Origin: Pseudomonas sp. TNT3
Lineage (GTDB): Bacteria; Pseudomonadota; Gammaproteobacteria; Pseudomonadales; Pseudomonadaceae
Length of the DNA stretch: 42,589 nt
Assembly: GCF_010095445.2 (NCBI RefSeq)
Contig: NZ_WFGV02000051.1
Span: forward strand, 1-42,589
Direction: 5' to 3'
Position 1 is the stretch's first letter, and each line of letters begins with the position of its first letter. The notes under the pieces were generated by a model that was not told where the DNA came from, ran no database searches, and worked only from the letters and a program-made list of their open reading frames with translations. Below are positions 8,088 to 16,783 of this stretch, piece by piece. A program made the translations under genes and the position numbers.

Positions 8088-8152
8088 ATCGCCAGCAGGC
8101 TGGCTCCCACAGAGGTACGCATTCCAACTGTGGGAGCCAGCCTGCTGGCGAT
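8088..8152. repeat. REP doublet 3 (GCCAGCAGGCTGGCTCCCACAG type)
   Basis: Perfect 25-base inverted arms lie at 8088-8112 and 8128-8152 around a 15-base loop. The doublet starts seven bases after the histidase stop and ends 29 bases before hutI, so it lies inside the hut operon. Confidence 0.92.
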
Positions 8153-8181
8153 TCTATTTTGAATACTGTGGAGACTAAGGG

Positions 8182-9387
8182 ATGAAAACTCTCTGGCAAC
8201 ACTGCCACGTCGCAACCATGGCGCAAGGCGTCTACTCGATCATCGAGGACGCGGCCATCGTGACGTCCGGTGCGCACATTGAGTGGGTTGGCCCGCGCAG
8301 CGAATTGCCGTCCGGCGAGTACCCGGCGGTCAACGATTTGAAAGGGGCCTGGGTTACACCGGGCCTGATCGACTGCCACACCCACACGGTGTTCGGCGGT
8401 AACCGCAGCGGCGAATTCGAACAGCGCCTGCAAGGCGTCAGCTACTCGGAAATCGCCGCCAAAGGGGGGGGTATCGCCAGCACCGTTCGCGCCACCCGCG
8501 CCGCAACCGAAGACGAACTGTTCGCCAGCGCCGCCAAGCGTCTGAAAAGCCTGATGCGCGATGGCGTCACCAGCATCGAAATCAAATCCGGCTACGGCCT
8601 GAACCTGGACAACGAACGCAAGATGCTGCGCGTGGCCCGGCGCCTTGGCGCCGAACTGCCGGTCAGCGTGCGCACCACCTGCCTGGCCGCTCACGCCCTG
8701 CCGCCGGAATACGTGGATCGCGCCGACGCCTACATCGATCACATCTGTGCCGATATGCTTCCGGCGCTGGCTGCCGAAGGTTTGGTGGATGCGGTGGATG
8801 CCTTCTGCGAATACCTGGCGTTTTCTCAGGAGCAGGTCGAGCGGGTATTCATTGCCGCACAGGAACTCGGATTGCCGGTGAAGCTGCATGCCGAACAACT
8901 ATCGTCGCTGCATGGCTCGAGTCTGGCCGCGCGGTACCACGCCCTGTCTGCCGATCATCTGGAATTCATGACCGAAGACGATGCCATCGCCATGGCGAAG
9001 TCCGGCACCGTCGCGGTACTGCTGCCGGGGGCGTTCTACTTCCTGCGTGAAACCCAGTTGCCACCAATGGACGCCTTGCGCAAACACGGTGTGAAAATCG
9101 CCATTGCCAGCGATCTGAACCCCGGCACTTCGCCTGGGCTGTCGTTGCGCCTGATGCTGAACATGGCCTGCACCTGCTTTCGCATGACCCCGGAAGAAGC
9201 CCTGGCCGGCGCGACAATTCATGCCGCCAGCGCTTTGGGTATGGCGGACACCCACGGTTCGCTGGAGGTCGGCAAGGTTGCGGACTTTGTTGCCTGGCAA
9301 ATCGATCGTCCTGCCGACCTTTCGTACTGGCTGGGCGGTGATCTGGAAAAACGCGTCGTGCGTCACGGCGTCGAAACGAGCGTTTAG
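8182..9387 (+). CDS. hutI: Imidazolonepropionase
   Basis: This 401-residue cytoplasmic metal-dependent hydrolase opens the ring of 4-imidazolone-5-propionate to give N-formimino-L-glutamate, the third pathway step. It belongs to the amidohydrolase superfamily. The metal-binding motif DCHTHTVFGGNRSGEF is at residues 64-79, with His66 and His68. Further landmarks are IEIKSGYG, KLHAEQLSSLHG and ASDLNPGT. The length is normal for HutI. ATG 8182 follows GGAGACTAAGGG. A single AGGAG junction links it to hutG. Confidence 0.96.
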   Translation: MKTLWQHCHVATMAQGVYSIIEDAAIVTSGAHIEWVGPRSELPSGEYPAVNDLKGAWVTPGLIDCHTHTVFGGNRSGEFEQRLQGVSYSEIAAKGGGIASTVRATRAATEDELFASAAKRLKSLMRDGVTSIEIKSGYGLNLDNERKMLRVARRLGAELPVSVRTTCLAAHALPPEYVDRADAYIDHICADMLPALAAEGLVDAVDAFCEYLAFSQEQVERVFIAAQELGLPVKLHAEQLSSLHGSSLAARYHALSADHLEFMTEDDAIAMAKSGTVAVLLPGAFYFLRETQLPPMDALRKHGVKIAIASDLNPGTSPGLSLRLMLNMACTCFRMTPEEALAGATIHAASALGMADTHGSLEVGKVADFVAWQIDRPADLSYWLGGDLEKRVVRHGVETSV

Positions 9388-9397
9388 GAGAACAGTT

Positions 9398-10201
9398 GTG
9401 GATAAAGTTCTGAACTTCAAACAAGGCCGTGTGCCGCTGCTGATCAGCATGCCTCACGCCGGCTTGCGCCTGACACCTGCGGTAGAAACCGGGTTGATCC
9501 CCGATGCGCGCAGCTTGCCGGACACCGACTGGCACATCCCCACGCTTTATGAATTTGCCGCTGAATTGGGTGCCAGTACCCTGGCTGCCGAGTACTCGCG
9601 ATTTGTCATCGACCTGAACCGTCCGTCAGATGACAAGCCTTTATATGCGGGTGCCACGACCGGTCTGTATCCCGCGACGCTGTTCGACGGCATTCCGTTG
9701 TTCCGTGAAGGCATGGAGCCGTCGGCGGCAGAGCGGGCGACCTACCTGGAGCAGATCTGGACGCCGTATCACAGCACCTTGCAGAACGAGCTGGCTCGAC
9801 TCAAAGCCGAATTCGGCTATGCGTTGCTGTTCGATGCGCATTCGATTCGCTCGATCATCCCGCACCTGTTCGACGGCAAGCTGCCGGACTTCAACCTGGG
9901 CACCTTCAATGGTGCCAGTTGCGATGCGCAATTGGCGTCGCAGCTGGAGGCGATCTGTGCGCGCCACGGCGAGTACAGCCATGTGCTGAACGGCCGCTTC
10001 AAGGGCGGCCACATCACCCGAAACTACGGCAACCCGGCCGAGAACATTCATGCGGTGCAGCTTGAACTGGGGCAGTGCACGTACATGGAAGAGTTCGAGC
10101 CGTTCCGTTACCGGCCTGATCTCGCGGCACCGACTCAGGTGGTGCTGAAGGAATTGTTGCAAGGGTTGCTGGATTGGGGGCAGGCGCATTATCGAGGCTA
10201 A
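9398..10201 (+). CDS. hutG: N-formylglutamate deformylase (GTG start)
   Basis: This 267-residue enzyme hydrolyses N-formyl-L-glutamate to glutamate and formate. It is the last step of the five-step hut route used by pseudomonads, in which HutF first deiminates formiminoglutamate. Conserved segments are SMPHAGLRL, FVIDLNRPSDD, LLFDAHSIRS and ELGQCTYM. The start is GTG 9398: AGGAG ends eight bases before it, and the protein from VDKVLNFKQG has the expected length. Longer readings run back into hutI and look wrong. It ends the hut block, followed by a REP doublet. Confidence 0.94.
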   Translation: MDKVLNFKQGRVPLLISMPHAGLRLTPAVETGLIPDARSLPDTDWHIPTLYEFAAELGASTLAAEYSRFVIDLNRPSDDKPLYAGATTGLYPATLFDGIPLFREGMEPSAAERATYLEQIWTPYHSTLQNELARLKAEFGYALLFDAHSIRSIIPHLFDGKLPDFNLGTFNGASCDAQLASQLEAICARHGEYSHVLNGRFKGGHITRNYGNPAENIHAVQLELGQCTYMEEFEPFRYRPDLAAPTQVVLKELLQGLLDWGQAHYRG

Positions 10202-10204
10202 AAC

Positions 10205-10305
10205 GTGTAGGAGCGAGCTTGCTCGCGATGGACGTTAACGATAACGGGGGGCACTTGGATGAATATGTACCCTCACGTTTTTCGCGAGCAAGCTCGCTCC
10301 TACAC
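10205..10305. repeat. REP doublet 4 (GTAGGAGCGAGCTTGCTCGCGA type)
   Basis: Perfect 24-base inverted arms lie at 10205-10228 and 10282-10305, with a 53-base centre. It begins four bases after the hutG stop and marks the end of the hut block before pip. Confidence 0.92.
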
Positions 10306-10402
10306 AGGACATGCTCATTCACGTAATTCGGGTTTATGATGCCTCACGGCAGAATAATAGTAGTCCCCCCAGGGATGACCTCGACCCCTTACGGAGCGCG
10401 CA

Positions 10403-11374
10403 ATGCAGACTTTGTACCCGCAGATCAAACCCCACGCCCGGCACGATCTGGCCGTCGATGAAACCCACACACTCTACGTTGACGAAAGCGGTTCACCGGA
10501 GGGTTTGCCGGTGGTGTTCATCCACGGCGGTCCCGGCGCCGGATGTGATGCCCAGAGCCGTCGTTACTTCGATCCGAACCTGTATCGCATTGTCACCTTC
10601 GACCAGCGCGGCTGCGGTCGCTCCACGCCCCACGCCAGCCTGGAAAACAACACCACCTGGGATCTGGTCGCCGATCTTGAGCGAATCCGTAAACACCTGG
10701 GTATCGAGAAATGGGTACTGTTCGGCGGTTCCTGGGGTTCGACGCTGGCGCTGGCTTACGCGCAGACCCACCCGGAGCGCGTGCACGGTCTGATCCTGCG
10801 CGGGATTTTTCTCTGCCGTCCGCAAGAAATCGAGTGGTTCTACCAGGCTGGCGCCAGCCGTCTGTTCCCGGATTACTGGCAGGATTACATCGCGCCGATC
10901 CCGATGGACGAGCGCGGCGACTTGCTCACAGCATTCCACAAACGCCTGACCGGCAACGATCAGATCGCCCAGATGCACGCGGCCAAGGCCTGGTCCACAT
11001 GGGAAGGGCGGACCGCGACCTTGCGTCCGAATCCGCTGGTCGTCGATCGTTTCTCCGAGCCGCAACGCGCCTTGTCGATCGCCCGTATCGAATGCCACTA
11101 CTTCACCAACAATGCGTTTCTTGAACCGAACCAGCTGATTCGTGACATGGGCAAGATCGCCCACTTGCCTGGCGTGATCGTCCATGGCCGCTACGACGTT
11201 ATCTGCCCATTGGATAACGCCTGGGAATTGCACCAGAACTGGCCCAACAGCGAACTGCAAGTCATCCGTGACGCCGGCCATGCGGCCTCCGAGCCGGGGA
11301 TCACCGATGCACTGGTGCGTGCCGCCGACCTGATGGCGCGGCGTATGCTCGACCTGGCGCCAGAAGAAGCATGA
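10403..11374 (+). CDS. pip: Proline iminopeptidase
   Basis: This 323-residue alpha/beta hydrolase of peptidase family S33 removes N-terminal proline from peptides in the cytoplasm. HGGPGAGCD gives the oxyanion region and FGGSWGSTLALAYA the nucleophile elbow with the catalytic serine. DQRGCGRS follows the first motif as in the family. The C-terminal GRYDVICPLDNAW and DAGHAASEP carry the acid and the histidine. Start 10403 is preceded by CGGAG. The stop overlaps the dtd start by four bases, so the two are probably co-translated. The family is sure; the preferred peptide substrates are not visible. Confidence 0.92.
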   Translation: MQTLYPQIKPHARHDLAVDETHTLYVDESGSPEGLPVVFIHGGPGAGCDAQSRRYFDPNLYRIVTFDQRGCGRSTPHASLENNTTWDLVADLERIRKHLGIEKWVLFGGSWGSTLALAYAQTHPERVHGLILRGIFLCRPQEIEWFYQAGASRLFPDYWQDYIAPIPMDERGDLLTAFHKRLTGNDQIAQMHAAKAWSTWEGRTATLRPNPLVVDRFSEPQRALSIARIECHYFTNNAFLEPNQLIRDMGKIAHLPGVIVHGRYDVICPLDNAWELHQNWPNSELQVIRDAGHAASEPGITDALVRAADLMARRMLDLAPEEA

Positions 11375-11808
11375 AGGGGTTGTTGCAGCGCGTGCGAGGC
11401 GCGCGAGTCGAAGTAGAAGGCGAGGTGGTCGGCGCGGTCGACCAGGGTTTGTTGGTCCTGGTGGCGGTCGAACCCGACGATACGCGGGCCAGCGCCGACA
11501 AACTTCTCCATAAGCTGCTTAACTATCGGGTGTTCAGTGACGCTGAAGGCAAAATGAATTTGTCCTTGGCCGATGTCGGTGGCGGGCTGCTGCTGGTCTC
11601 TCAGTTCACCCTCGCCGCCGACACACGCAGCGGGTTGCGCCCGGGTTTTTCGACCGCCGCCCCTCCGGCCTTGGGTGAAGAGCTTTTCGACTATCTATTA
11701 AACAAAGCGAAACAAGTGCATGGCACTGTGGCATCAGGTAGATTCGGCGCGGATATGCAGGTGCACTTGGTCAATGATGGCCCGGTCACCTTCCTGTTAC
11801 AGACCTGA
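11371..11808 (+). CDS. dtd: D-aminoacyl-tRNA deacylase
   Basis: This 145-residue cytoplasmic enzyme frees tRNAs wrongly charged with D-amino acids or glycine. It starts MKGLLQRV and has the two family motifs that build the active site at the dimer interface: SQFTLAAD, followed by RPGFSTAAPP, and the C-terminal NDGPVTF. The length is exactly that of the family. It overlaps the end of pip by four bases (ATGA). A weak terminator-like hairpin lies about 20 bases after it. Confidence 0.95.
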   Translation: MKGLLQRVRGARVEVEGEVVGAVDQGLLVLVAVEPDDTRASADKLLHKLLNYRVFSDAEGKMNLSLADVGGGLLLVSQFTLAADTRSGLRPGFSTAAPPALGEELFDYLLNKAKQVHGTVASGRFGADMQVHLVNDGPVTFLLQT

Positions 11809-11827
11809 AAGCGCTTGAAACAACTTT

Positions 11828-11860
11828 TTAAGCCCTTTTCGACTGAAAGCAGGGGTTTTT
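11828..11860 (+). terminator. Weak possible terminator after dtd
   Basis: AAGCCCTTTTC and the later GAAAGCAGGGG can pair imperfectly, and GGGGTTTTT follows on the plus strand. The stem has a mismatch and a bulge, so termination here is only possible. It would separate pip-dtd from the opgGH transcript. Confidence 0.35.
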
Positions 11861-12130
11861 CGCGATAAATACTTTGTTACCCCTGATGCGTTGTAACGCG
11901 GCCTGCTAGATAATCGCGCGCTACGGGGATCAGCGTTCGTTGGCCCATTTTTGACTTAGGTAGAGACTTGTCCTGGACCTCTTGGGGAATCATTTTGCCC
12001 CATAGGAGTCGGAATAATGCTCGCCAACTTGGCAAGAGTCGTTCGCAGGGTCGGGTTTTCGATACCGTACACCGTGCAGGCACTTTAACTGGCCGTTGGT
12101 TTTTTGATCTGTTTTCGGCGAGGGTTGCTC
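11861..12130 (+). other. Long leader region upstream of opgG
   Basis: About 320 bases separate dtd from opgG. Besides the weak hairpin after dtd, this stretch holds an AT-rich GATAAT (11909-11914) preceded by TGC. It could be a -10 element, but I see no good -35 partner. An imperfect TGGGG/CCCCA hairpin lies near 11983-12002. A short open frame with its own AGGAG follows and is listed separately. No RNA gene was recognised. Confidence 0.5.
12017..12088 (+). CDS. Possible 23-residue leader peptide before opgG
   Basis: ATG 12017 is preceded by AGGAG at 12004-12008 with an eight-base gap, a better signal than that of opgG itself. The frame encodes 23 residues, starting MLANLARVVRRVG and ending TVQAL, then TAA at 12086. 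The peptide is basic with hydrophobic residues between the arginines. It ends 42 bases before opgG. It could be a regulatory leader peptide, a small protein or chance. I recognise no homologue. Confidence 0.35.
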   Translation: MLANLARVVRRVGFSIPYTVQAL

Positions 12131-13954
12131 GTGATTGTTAGTCCCTGTAATGCTCCAAAATTGTCTGCCAAACGGTTCCGAAGCGCTCTGGTAGCGGGCT
12201 CTGCACTGCTCTGCCTGCTCAGCGCCGGTCAGCTTTGGGCTTTCAGTCTGGATGATGTATCGGCCAAGGCAAAAGAGTTGGCCGGGCAGAAATACGAAGC
12301 CCCGCGCAGTAATCTGCCGAACGAATTCCGCGAGATGAAATTCGCGGACTATCAAAAAATTCGTTTCCGCACCGAAAAAGCCGAATGGGCCGATCAAAAA
12401 ACCCCGTTCAAGCTGTCCTTTTATCACCAGGGTATGCATTTCGATACGCCGGTGAAAATCAACGAAATCACGGCTAATACCGTCGAAGAGATCAAATACG
12501 ACCCAAGTCGTTTCGATTTCGGCGATGTGAAGTTTGATCCTAAGGCCACTGAACAACTGGGTTATGCCGGTTTCCGTGTGCTGTACCCGATCAACAAAGC
12601 CGACAAGCAAGACGAAATCATGACCATGCTGGGCGCGAGCTATTTCCGCGTTGTCGGCAAAGGTCACACCTATGGCTTGTCCGCTCGCGGCATGGCCATC
12701 GATACCGCTTTGCCGTCCGGCGAAGAGTTTCCGCGTTTCACCGAATTCTGGATTGAACAGCCGAAGCCGGGCGACAAGCACCTGGTAATTTTCGCGCTGC
12801 TGGATTCGCCGCGAGCGACCGGTGCCTACCGCCTGACCCTGCGTCCAGGCAGCGACACCGTTGTCGACGTCAAGGCGCAAATGTTCCTGCGTGACAAGGT
12901 TACCAAGCTGGGTATCGCTCCGCTGACGAGCATGTTCCTCTTCGGTGCCAACCAGCCCTCCAAAGTGCTGAATTACCGTCGCGAGCTGCACGATTCAAGC
13001 GGTCTGGCTATCCACGCCGGCAATGGCGAATGGATCTGGCGTCCGCTGAACAACCCTAAACACCTTGCCGTGAGCAACTTCGCAGTCGAAAACCCGCGTG
13101 GTTTTGGCTTGCTGCAACGTGGCCGCGACTTCAGCCACTATGAAGACCTGGATGACCGTTACGACAAACGCCCAAGTGCCTGGATCGAGCCAAAAGGCGA
13201 TTGGGGCAAGGGTTCTGTAGACCTGGTGGAAATCCCGACGGCCGATGAAACCAACGACAACATCGTTGCGTTCTGGAGCCCGGAGAAGCTGCCTGAGCCT
13301 GGCCAACCGCTGGACGTCGCTTATCGCATGCACTGGACCATCGACGAAGCCGCGCTGCACGCACCGGACAGCGCCTGGGTCAGCCAGACCTTGCGCTCCA
13401 CGGGTGACGTCAAGCAGTCCAACCTGATCCGTCAGCCGGATGGCAGCGTTGCTTACCTGGTGGATTTTGAAGGTCCATCCTTGGCAGCTTTGTCGCCGGA
13501 TACCGATGTTCGCAGTCAGGTCAGCGTTGGCGATAACGCCGAGCTGGTCGAGAACAGCGTGCGCTACAACCCTGAAACCAAGGGCTGGCGCCTGACGCTG
13601 CGCATGAAGATCAAGGATCCGAGCAAGTCCACCGAGATGCGTGCGGCCCTGGTGCAGAACATCGTGCCTGCCGATCTCGCCAAGACGTCGCTCCCGGTCT
13701 CCAACTCTTCTGTAGCCAAGGCCGACAAGGTTGCCGCCAAGCAGCAGGAGAAGGCGGACAAGGAAGCTAAAGAAGCCAAGCAGGCAGAGGCCAAACCGGC
13801 CGATGCCAAGCCGGCAACGGATACCCAGAACAAGGACAACAAAGACGCCAAGCAGCCTGCAGCTGCCGACGCGGCCCCAGCCACACCGGAATCGGCACCG
13901 ACTGAACAAGTCCTGACCGAGACCTGGAGCTACCAGTTGCCTGCCGATGAGTAA
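12131..13954 (+). CDS. opgG: Periplasmic glucan biosynthesis protein G (GTG start)
   Basis: OpgG (MdoG) acts in the periplasm on osmoregulated glucans made by OpgH and is needed for their beta-1,6 branching or release. The 607-residue reading from GTG 12131 has GAGGG six bases upstream and a signal peptide of about 37 residues ending LWA, followed by the mature start FSLDDV. The body carries family segments such as KIRFRTEKAEWAD and FYHQGMHFDTPVKI. Near residues 525-590 lies a Lys/Ala/Glu/Pro-rich low-complexity stretch. It is followed by LTETWSYQLPADE, which looks like the family's structured C-terminal end. At 607 residues it is well above the roughly 510 of E. coli OpgG, and the insert accounts for most of the excess. 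It overlaps opgH by eight bases. Confidence 0.93.
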   Translation: MIVSPCNAPKLSAKRFRSALVAGSALLCLLSAGQLWAFSLDDVSAKAKELAGQKYEAPRSNLPNEFREMKFADYQKIRFRTEKAEWADQKTPFKLSFYHQGMHFDTPVKINEITANTVEEIKYDPSRFDFGDVKFDPKATEQLGYAGFRVLYPINKADKQDEIMTMLGASYFRVVGKGHTYGLSARGMAIDTALPSGEEFPRFTEFWIEQPKPGDKHLVIFALLDSPRATGAYRLTLRPGSDTVVDVKAQMFLRDKVTKLGIAPLTSMFLFGANQPSKVLNYRRELHDSSGLAIHAGNGEWIWRPLNNPKHLAVSNFAVENPRGFGLLQRGRDFSHYEDLDDRYDKRPSAWIEPKGDWGKGSVDLVEIPTADETNDNIVAFWSPEKLPEPGQPLDVAYRMHWTIDEAALHAPDSAWVSQTLRSTGDVKQSNLIRQPDGSVAYLVDFEGPSLAALSPDTDVRSQVSVGDNAELVENSVRYNPETKGWRLTLRMKIKDPSKSTEMRAALVQNIVPADLAKTSLPVSNSSVAKADKVAAKQQEKADKEAKEAKQAEAKPADAKPATDTQNKDNKDAKQPAAADAAPATPESAPTEQVLTETWSYQLPADE

Positions 13955-16517
13955 CTCTCAAGTACAGCCGGAGACTCTTGCAGAGTATCTGGCGCATCTG
14001 CCGATGACCGACGAGCAGCGCGCGGAACTCGCGGGCTGCCAGTCGTTCAGTGAACTGCATCAACGCCTGTCGTCCTCGACGTTCGACGCACCGAGCGAGG
14101 CCGCCCAGGCCTCGGTCGGCAAGCGCCTGACCTTGAGCACCGCTGAAGAACTGCAAGACGCGGAAATGCTGGTGCTGGATGCCAGTGGCCGGGTATGCCT
14201 CAAGGCAACCCCGCCGATTCGTCGGACCAAAGTCGTGCCAGAGCCGTGGCGCACCAACATTCTGGTGCGCGGCTGGCGTCGCCTGACCGGTCGCACCAAT
14301 CCGCCGGCTCCGCCGAAGGATGAACGTGTGCTGCCGGCTGCACGCTGGCGCACGGTGGGATCGATCCGTCGTTACATATTGCTGGTGCTGATGCTTGGCC
14401 AGACGATCGTCGCTGGCTGGTACATGAAAGGCATCATGCCGTACCAGGGCTGGTCGTTTGTCGACCTCAACGAAGTGCTGCATCAACCGCTGTTGCAAAC
14501 GGCCACGCAAGTACTGCCGTATGCACTGCAAACCAGCATCCTGATTCTGTTCGGGATTCTGTTTTGCTGGGTATCGGCCGGTTTCTGGACAGCACTGATG
14601 GGCTTCCTAGAGTTGCTCACCGGTCACGATAAATACCGTATCTCCGGTAAAAGTGCTGGCAATGAGCCGATCGCCAAGGACGCGCGCACCGCGTTGGTGA
14701 TGCCGATCTGCAACGAAGATGTGCCGCGGGTTTTCGCCGGCCTGCGAGCAACGTTCGAGTCGGTAGCCGCCACGGGAGACCTGGACCGCTTCGACTTCTT
14801 CGTACTCAGCGACAGTAACGATGCAGACATCTGCGTCGCCGAACAGCAAGCCTGGCTGGACGTCTGCCGTGAAGCAAAAGGCTTCGGCAAGATTTTCTAC
14901 CGCCGCCGTCGCCGTCGCGTCAAACGCAAAAGCGGCAACCTCGACGACTTCTGCCGTCGCTGGGGCGGTGACTACAAGTACATGGTCGTGCTCGACGCGG
15001 ACTCCGTGATGAGCGGTGAATGCCTGACCAGTCTGGTGCGCTTGATGGAAGCCACGCCGGACGCCGGGATTATCCAGACCGCGCCGCGTGCATCGGGCAT
15101 GGACACGCTGTATGCACGCATGCAGCAGTTCGCCACCCGTGTTTACGGCCCGCTTTTTACCGCCGGTCTGCACTTCTGGCAGTTGGGCGAATCCCACTAC
15201 TGGGGTCACAACGCGATCATCCGCATGAAGCCGTTCATCGAGCATTGCGCACTGGCGCCATTGCCCGGTAAAGGCGCATTTGCTGGTGCGATCCTGTCCC
15301 ACGACTTCGTTGAAGCCGCGCTGATGCGCCGTGCCGGCTGGGGCGTGTGGATTGCCTACGATCTGCCGGGTAGCTACGAAGAACTGCCGCCCAACCTGTT
15401 GGACGAACTCAAGCGTGACCGTCGTTGGTGCCACGGCAACCTGATGAACTTCCGGTTGTTCCTGGTCAAGGGCATGCACCCGGTTCACCGCGCGGTGTTC
15501 CTGACAGGCGTGATGTCTTACCTGTCGGCGCCTCTGTGGTTCTTCTTCCTGGTGCTGTCGACGGCGCTGCTGGCGGTCAACACGCTGATGGAACCGCAGT
15601 ACTTCATGGAACCCCGGCAGCTCTATCCGCTATGGCCTCAATGGCATCCGGACAAGGCGGTCGCGCTTTTCTCGACCACAGTCGTGCTGTTGTTCCTGCC
15701 GAAGCTGTTGAGCATCATCCTGATCTGGGCCAAGGGCGCGAAAGAGTTCGGTGGCAAGTTCAAGGTGACGATGTCGATGCTGCTGGAGATGCTGTTCTCC
15801 ATGCTGCTGGCGCCGGTGCGGATGATTTTCCACACCCGTTTCGTCCTGGCTGCGTTCCTCGGTTGGGCCGCGACCTGGAACTCGCCACAACGTGACGATG
15901 ACTCCACGCCGTGGAGCGAAGCGGTAAAACGCCATGGTCCGCAGACCTTGCTGGGCTTCTTCTGGGCGCTGCTGGTGATCTGGCTGAACCCGAGCTTCCT
16001 GTGGTGGCTGGTGCCGATCGTCGGTTCGTTGATGTTGTCGATTCCGGTGTCGGTGATTTCCAGTCGTGTCGGCCTGGGCCTCAAGTCCCGTGACGAGAGC
16101 CTGTTCCTGATCCCTGAGGAATACAATCCGCCGCAGGCGCTGGTGGCAACGGACCAGTACACCCATGAAAACCGTTATCACGCGCTGAATGACGGCTTCA
16201 TCCGGTCGGTAGTCGATCCACAGCAGAACGCCTTGGCGTGCTCGCTGGCGACCTCCCGTCACGGTCAGGCCGAGCCGATTGAGTGGCTGCGCGTCGAGCG
16301 TGTGCGTCACGCGTTGAAGGTCGGGCCCGCAGGTCTGAACAACAACGAGCGCTTGCAGTTGCTCAGTGACCCTGTGGCATTGGGTCGTCTGCATGAGCAA
16401 ATCTGGAACGAAGGTCACCCCGAGTGGCTGGAAGCCTGGCGCAAATCGGTGAAAGCCGATCCCCATGCACCGTTGCTCCCGCTCAAACCGCTGAGCGCAC
16501 AGCCTCAGTTGGCGTGA
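13947..16517 (+). CDS. opgH: Glucans biosynthesis glucosyltransferase H
   Basis: This 856-residue inner-membrane family-2 glycosyltransferase polymerises beta-1,2-linked glucose from UDP-glucose and passes the chain to the periplasm for OpgG. Two hydrophobic segments near residues 145-220 precede the cytoplasmic catalytic domain. That domain shows VMPICNEDVPRVFAGL, FVLSDSND, VLDADSVMSG, GESHYWGHNAIIR, LSHDFVEAALMRRAG and RDRRWCHGN, the last filling the role of the Q/RxxRW acceptor motif. Further membrane segments follow from about residue 515. Start 13947 lies inside the end of opgG, so the pair is translationally coupled. A GC-rich hairpin and a REP doublet follow. Confidence 0.96.
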   Translation: MSNSQVQPETLAEYLAHLPMTDEQRAELAGCQSFSELHQRLSSSTFDAPSEAAQASVGKRLTLSTAEELQDAEMLVLDASGRVCLKATPPIRRTKVVPEPWRTNILVRGWRRLTGRTNPPAPPKDERVLPAARWRTVGSIRRYILLVLMLGQTIVAGWYMKGIMPYQGWSFVDLNEVLHQPLLQTATQVLPYALQTSILILFGILFCWVSAGFWTALMGFLELLTGHDKYRISGKSAGNEPIAKDARTALVMPICNEDVPRVFAGLRATFESVAATGDLDRFDFFVLSDSNDADICVAEQQAWLDVCREAKGFGKIFYRRRRRRVKRKSGNLDDFCRRWGGDYKYMVVLDADSVMSGECLTSLVRLMEATPDAGIIQTAPRASGMDTLYARMQQFATRVYGPLFTAGLHFWQLGESHYWGHNAIIRMKPFIEHCALAPLPGKGAFAGAILSHDFVEAALMRRAGWGVWIAYDLPGSYEELPPNLLDELKRDRRWCHGNLMNFRLFLVKGMHPVHRAVFLTGVMSYLSAPLWFFFLVLSTALLAVNTLMEPQYFMEPRQLYPLWPQWHPDKAVALFSTTVVLLFLPKLLSIILIWAKGAKEFGGKFKVTMSMLLEMLFSMLLAPVRMIFHTRFVLAAFLGWAATWNSPQRDDDSTPWSEAVKRHGPQTLLGFFWALLVIWLNPSFLWWLVPIVGSLMLSIPVSVISSRVGLGLKSRDESLFLIPEEYNPPQALVATDQYTHENRYHALNDGFIRSVVDPQQNALACSLATSRHGQAEPIEWLRVERVRHALKVGPAGLNNNERLQLLSDPVALGRLHEQIWNEGHPEWLEAWRKSVKADPHAPLLPLKPLSAQPQLA

Positions 16518-16519
16518 GC

Positions 16520-16554
16520 ATGGCCCCCGCTGCCAGATGAAGCGGGGGGGCCAT
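16520..16554 (+). terminator. GC-rich hairpin after opgH
   Basis: ATGGCCCCCGCT (16520-16531) pairs with AGCGGGGGGGCCAT (16541-16554) with two unpaired G bases, starting three bases after the opgH stop. Only a short TAAAAG follows instead of a T-run, so it may act as an mRNA end stabiliser or a weak terminator. Confidence 0.5.
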
Positions 16555-16555
16555 T

Positions 16556-16637
16556 AAAAGATCGCAGCCTTCGGCAGCTCCTACGTTGTTCGGTGTTAAC
16601 CCGACCCTGTAGGAGCTGCCGAAGGCTGCGATCTTTT
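16556..16637. repeat. REP doublet 5 (GTAGGAGCTGCCGAAGGCTGCGATCTTTT type)
   Basis: Perfect 29-base inverted arms lie at 16556-16584 and 16609-16637 around a 24-base centre. They lie between opgH and the amino acid importer. The arms share their sequence with doublets 8, 11 and 13. Confidence 0.92.
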
Positions 16638-16723
16638 GCTTTTGCGTCTAACAAATCCTCCGAGGCTACGTTAGCATCCGTCCCCGAATTGGTGCGCCCG
16701 GACAGCTTTCTGTTCGTATCTGC

Positions 16724-16743
16724 CGGTTTTCCAGGGAAAACCG
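16724..16743. promoter_or_regulatory. Operator-like perfect palindrome upstream of the amino acid ABC importer
   Basis: CGGTTTTCC (16724-16732) and GGAAAACCG (16735-16743) are perfect inverted repeats separated by AG. The site ends 40 bases before the start codon of the binding-protein gene. It is unrelated to the REP sequences nearby. The short symmetric form suits a dimeric repressor or activator site. No promoter could be placed with confidence around it, and the cognate regulator is unknown. Confidence 0.4.
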
Positions 16744-16783
16744 CCGATTGCGTGCCTCACACCGCAATGGTTTTGGGGACTTG

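Noticed and set aside
11891..11914. TTGTAA plus GATAAT as a sigma-70 promoter for opgG
   Set aside because: The spacing is only 12 bases, too short for a working promoter, and no other -35 fits.
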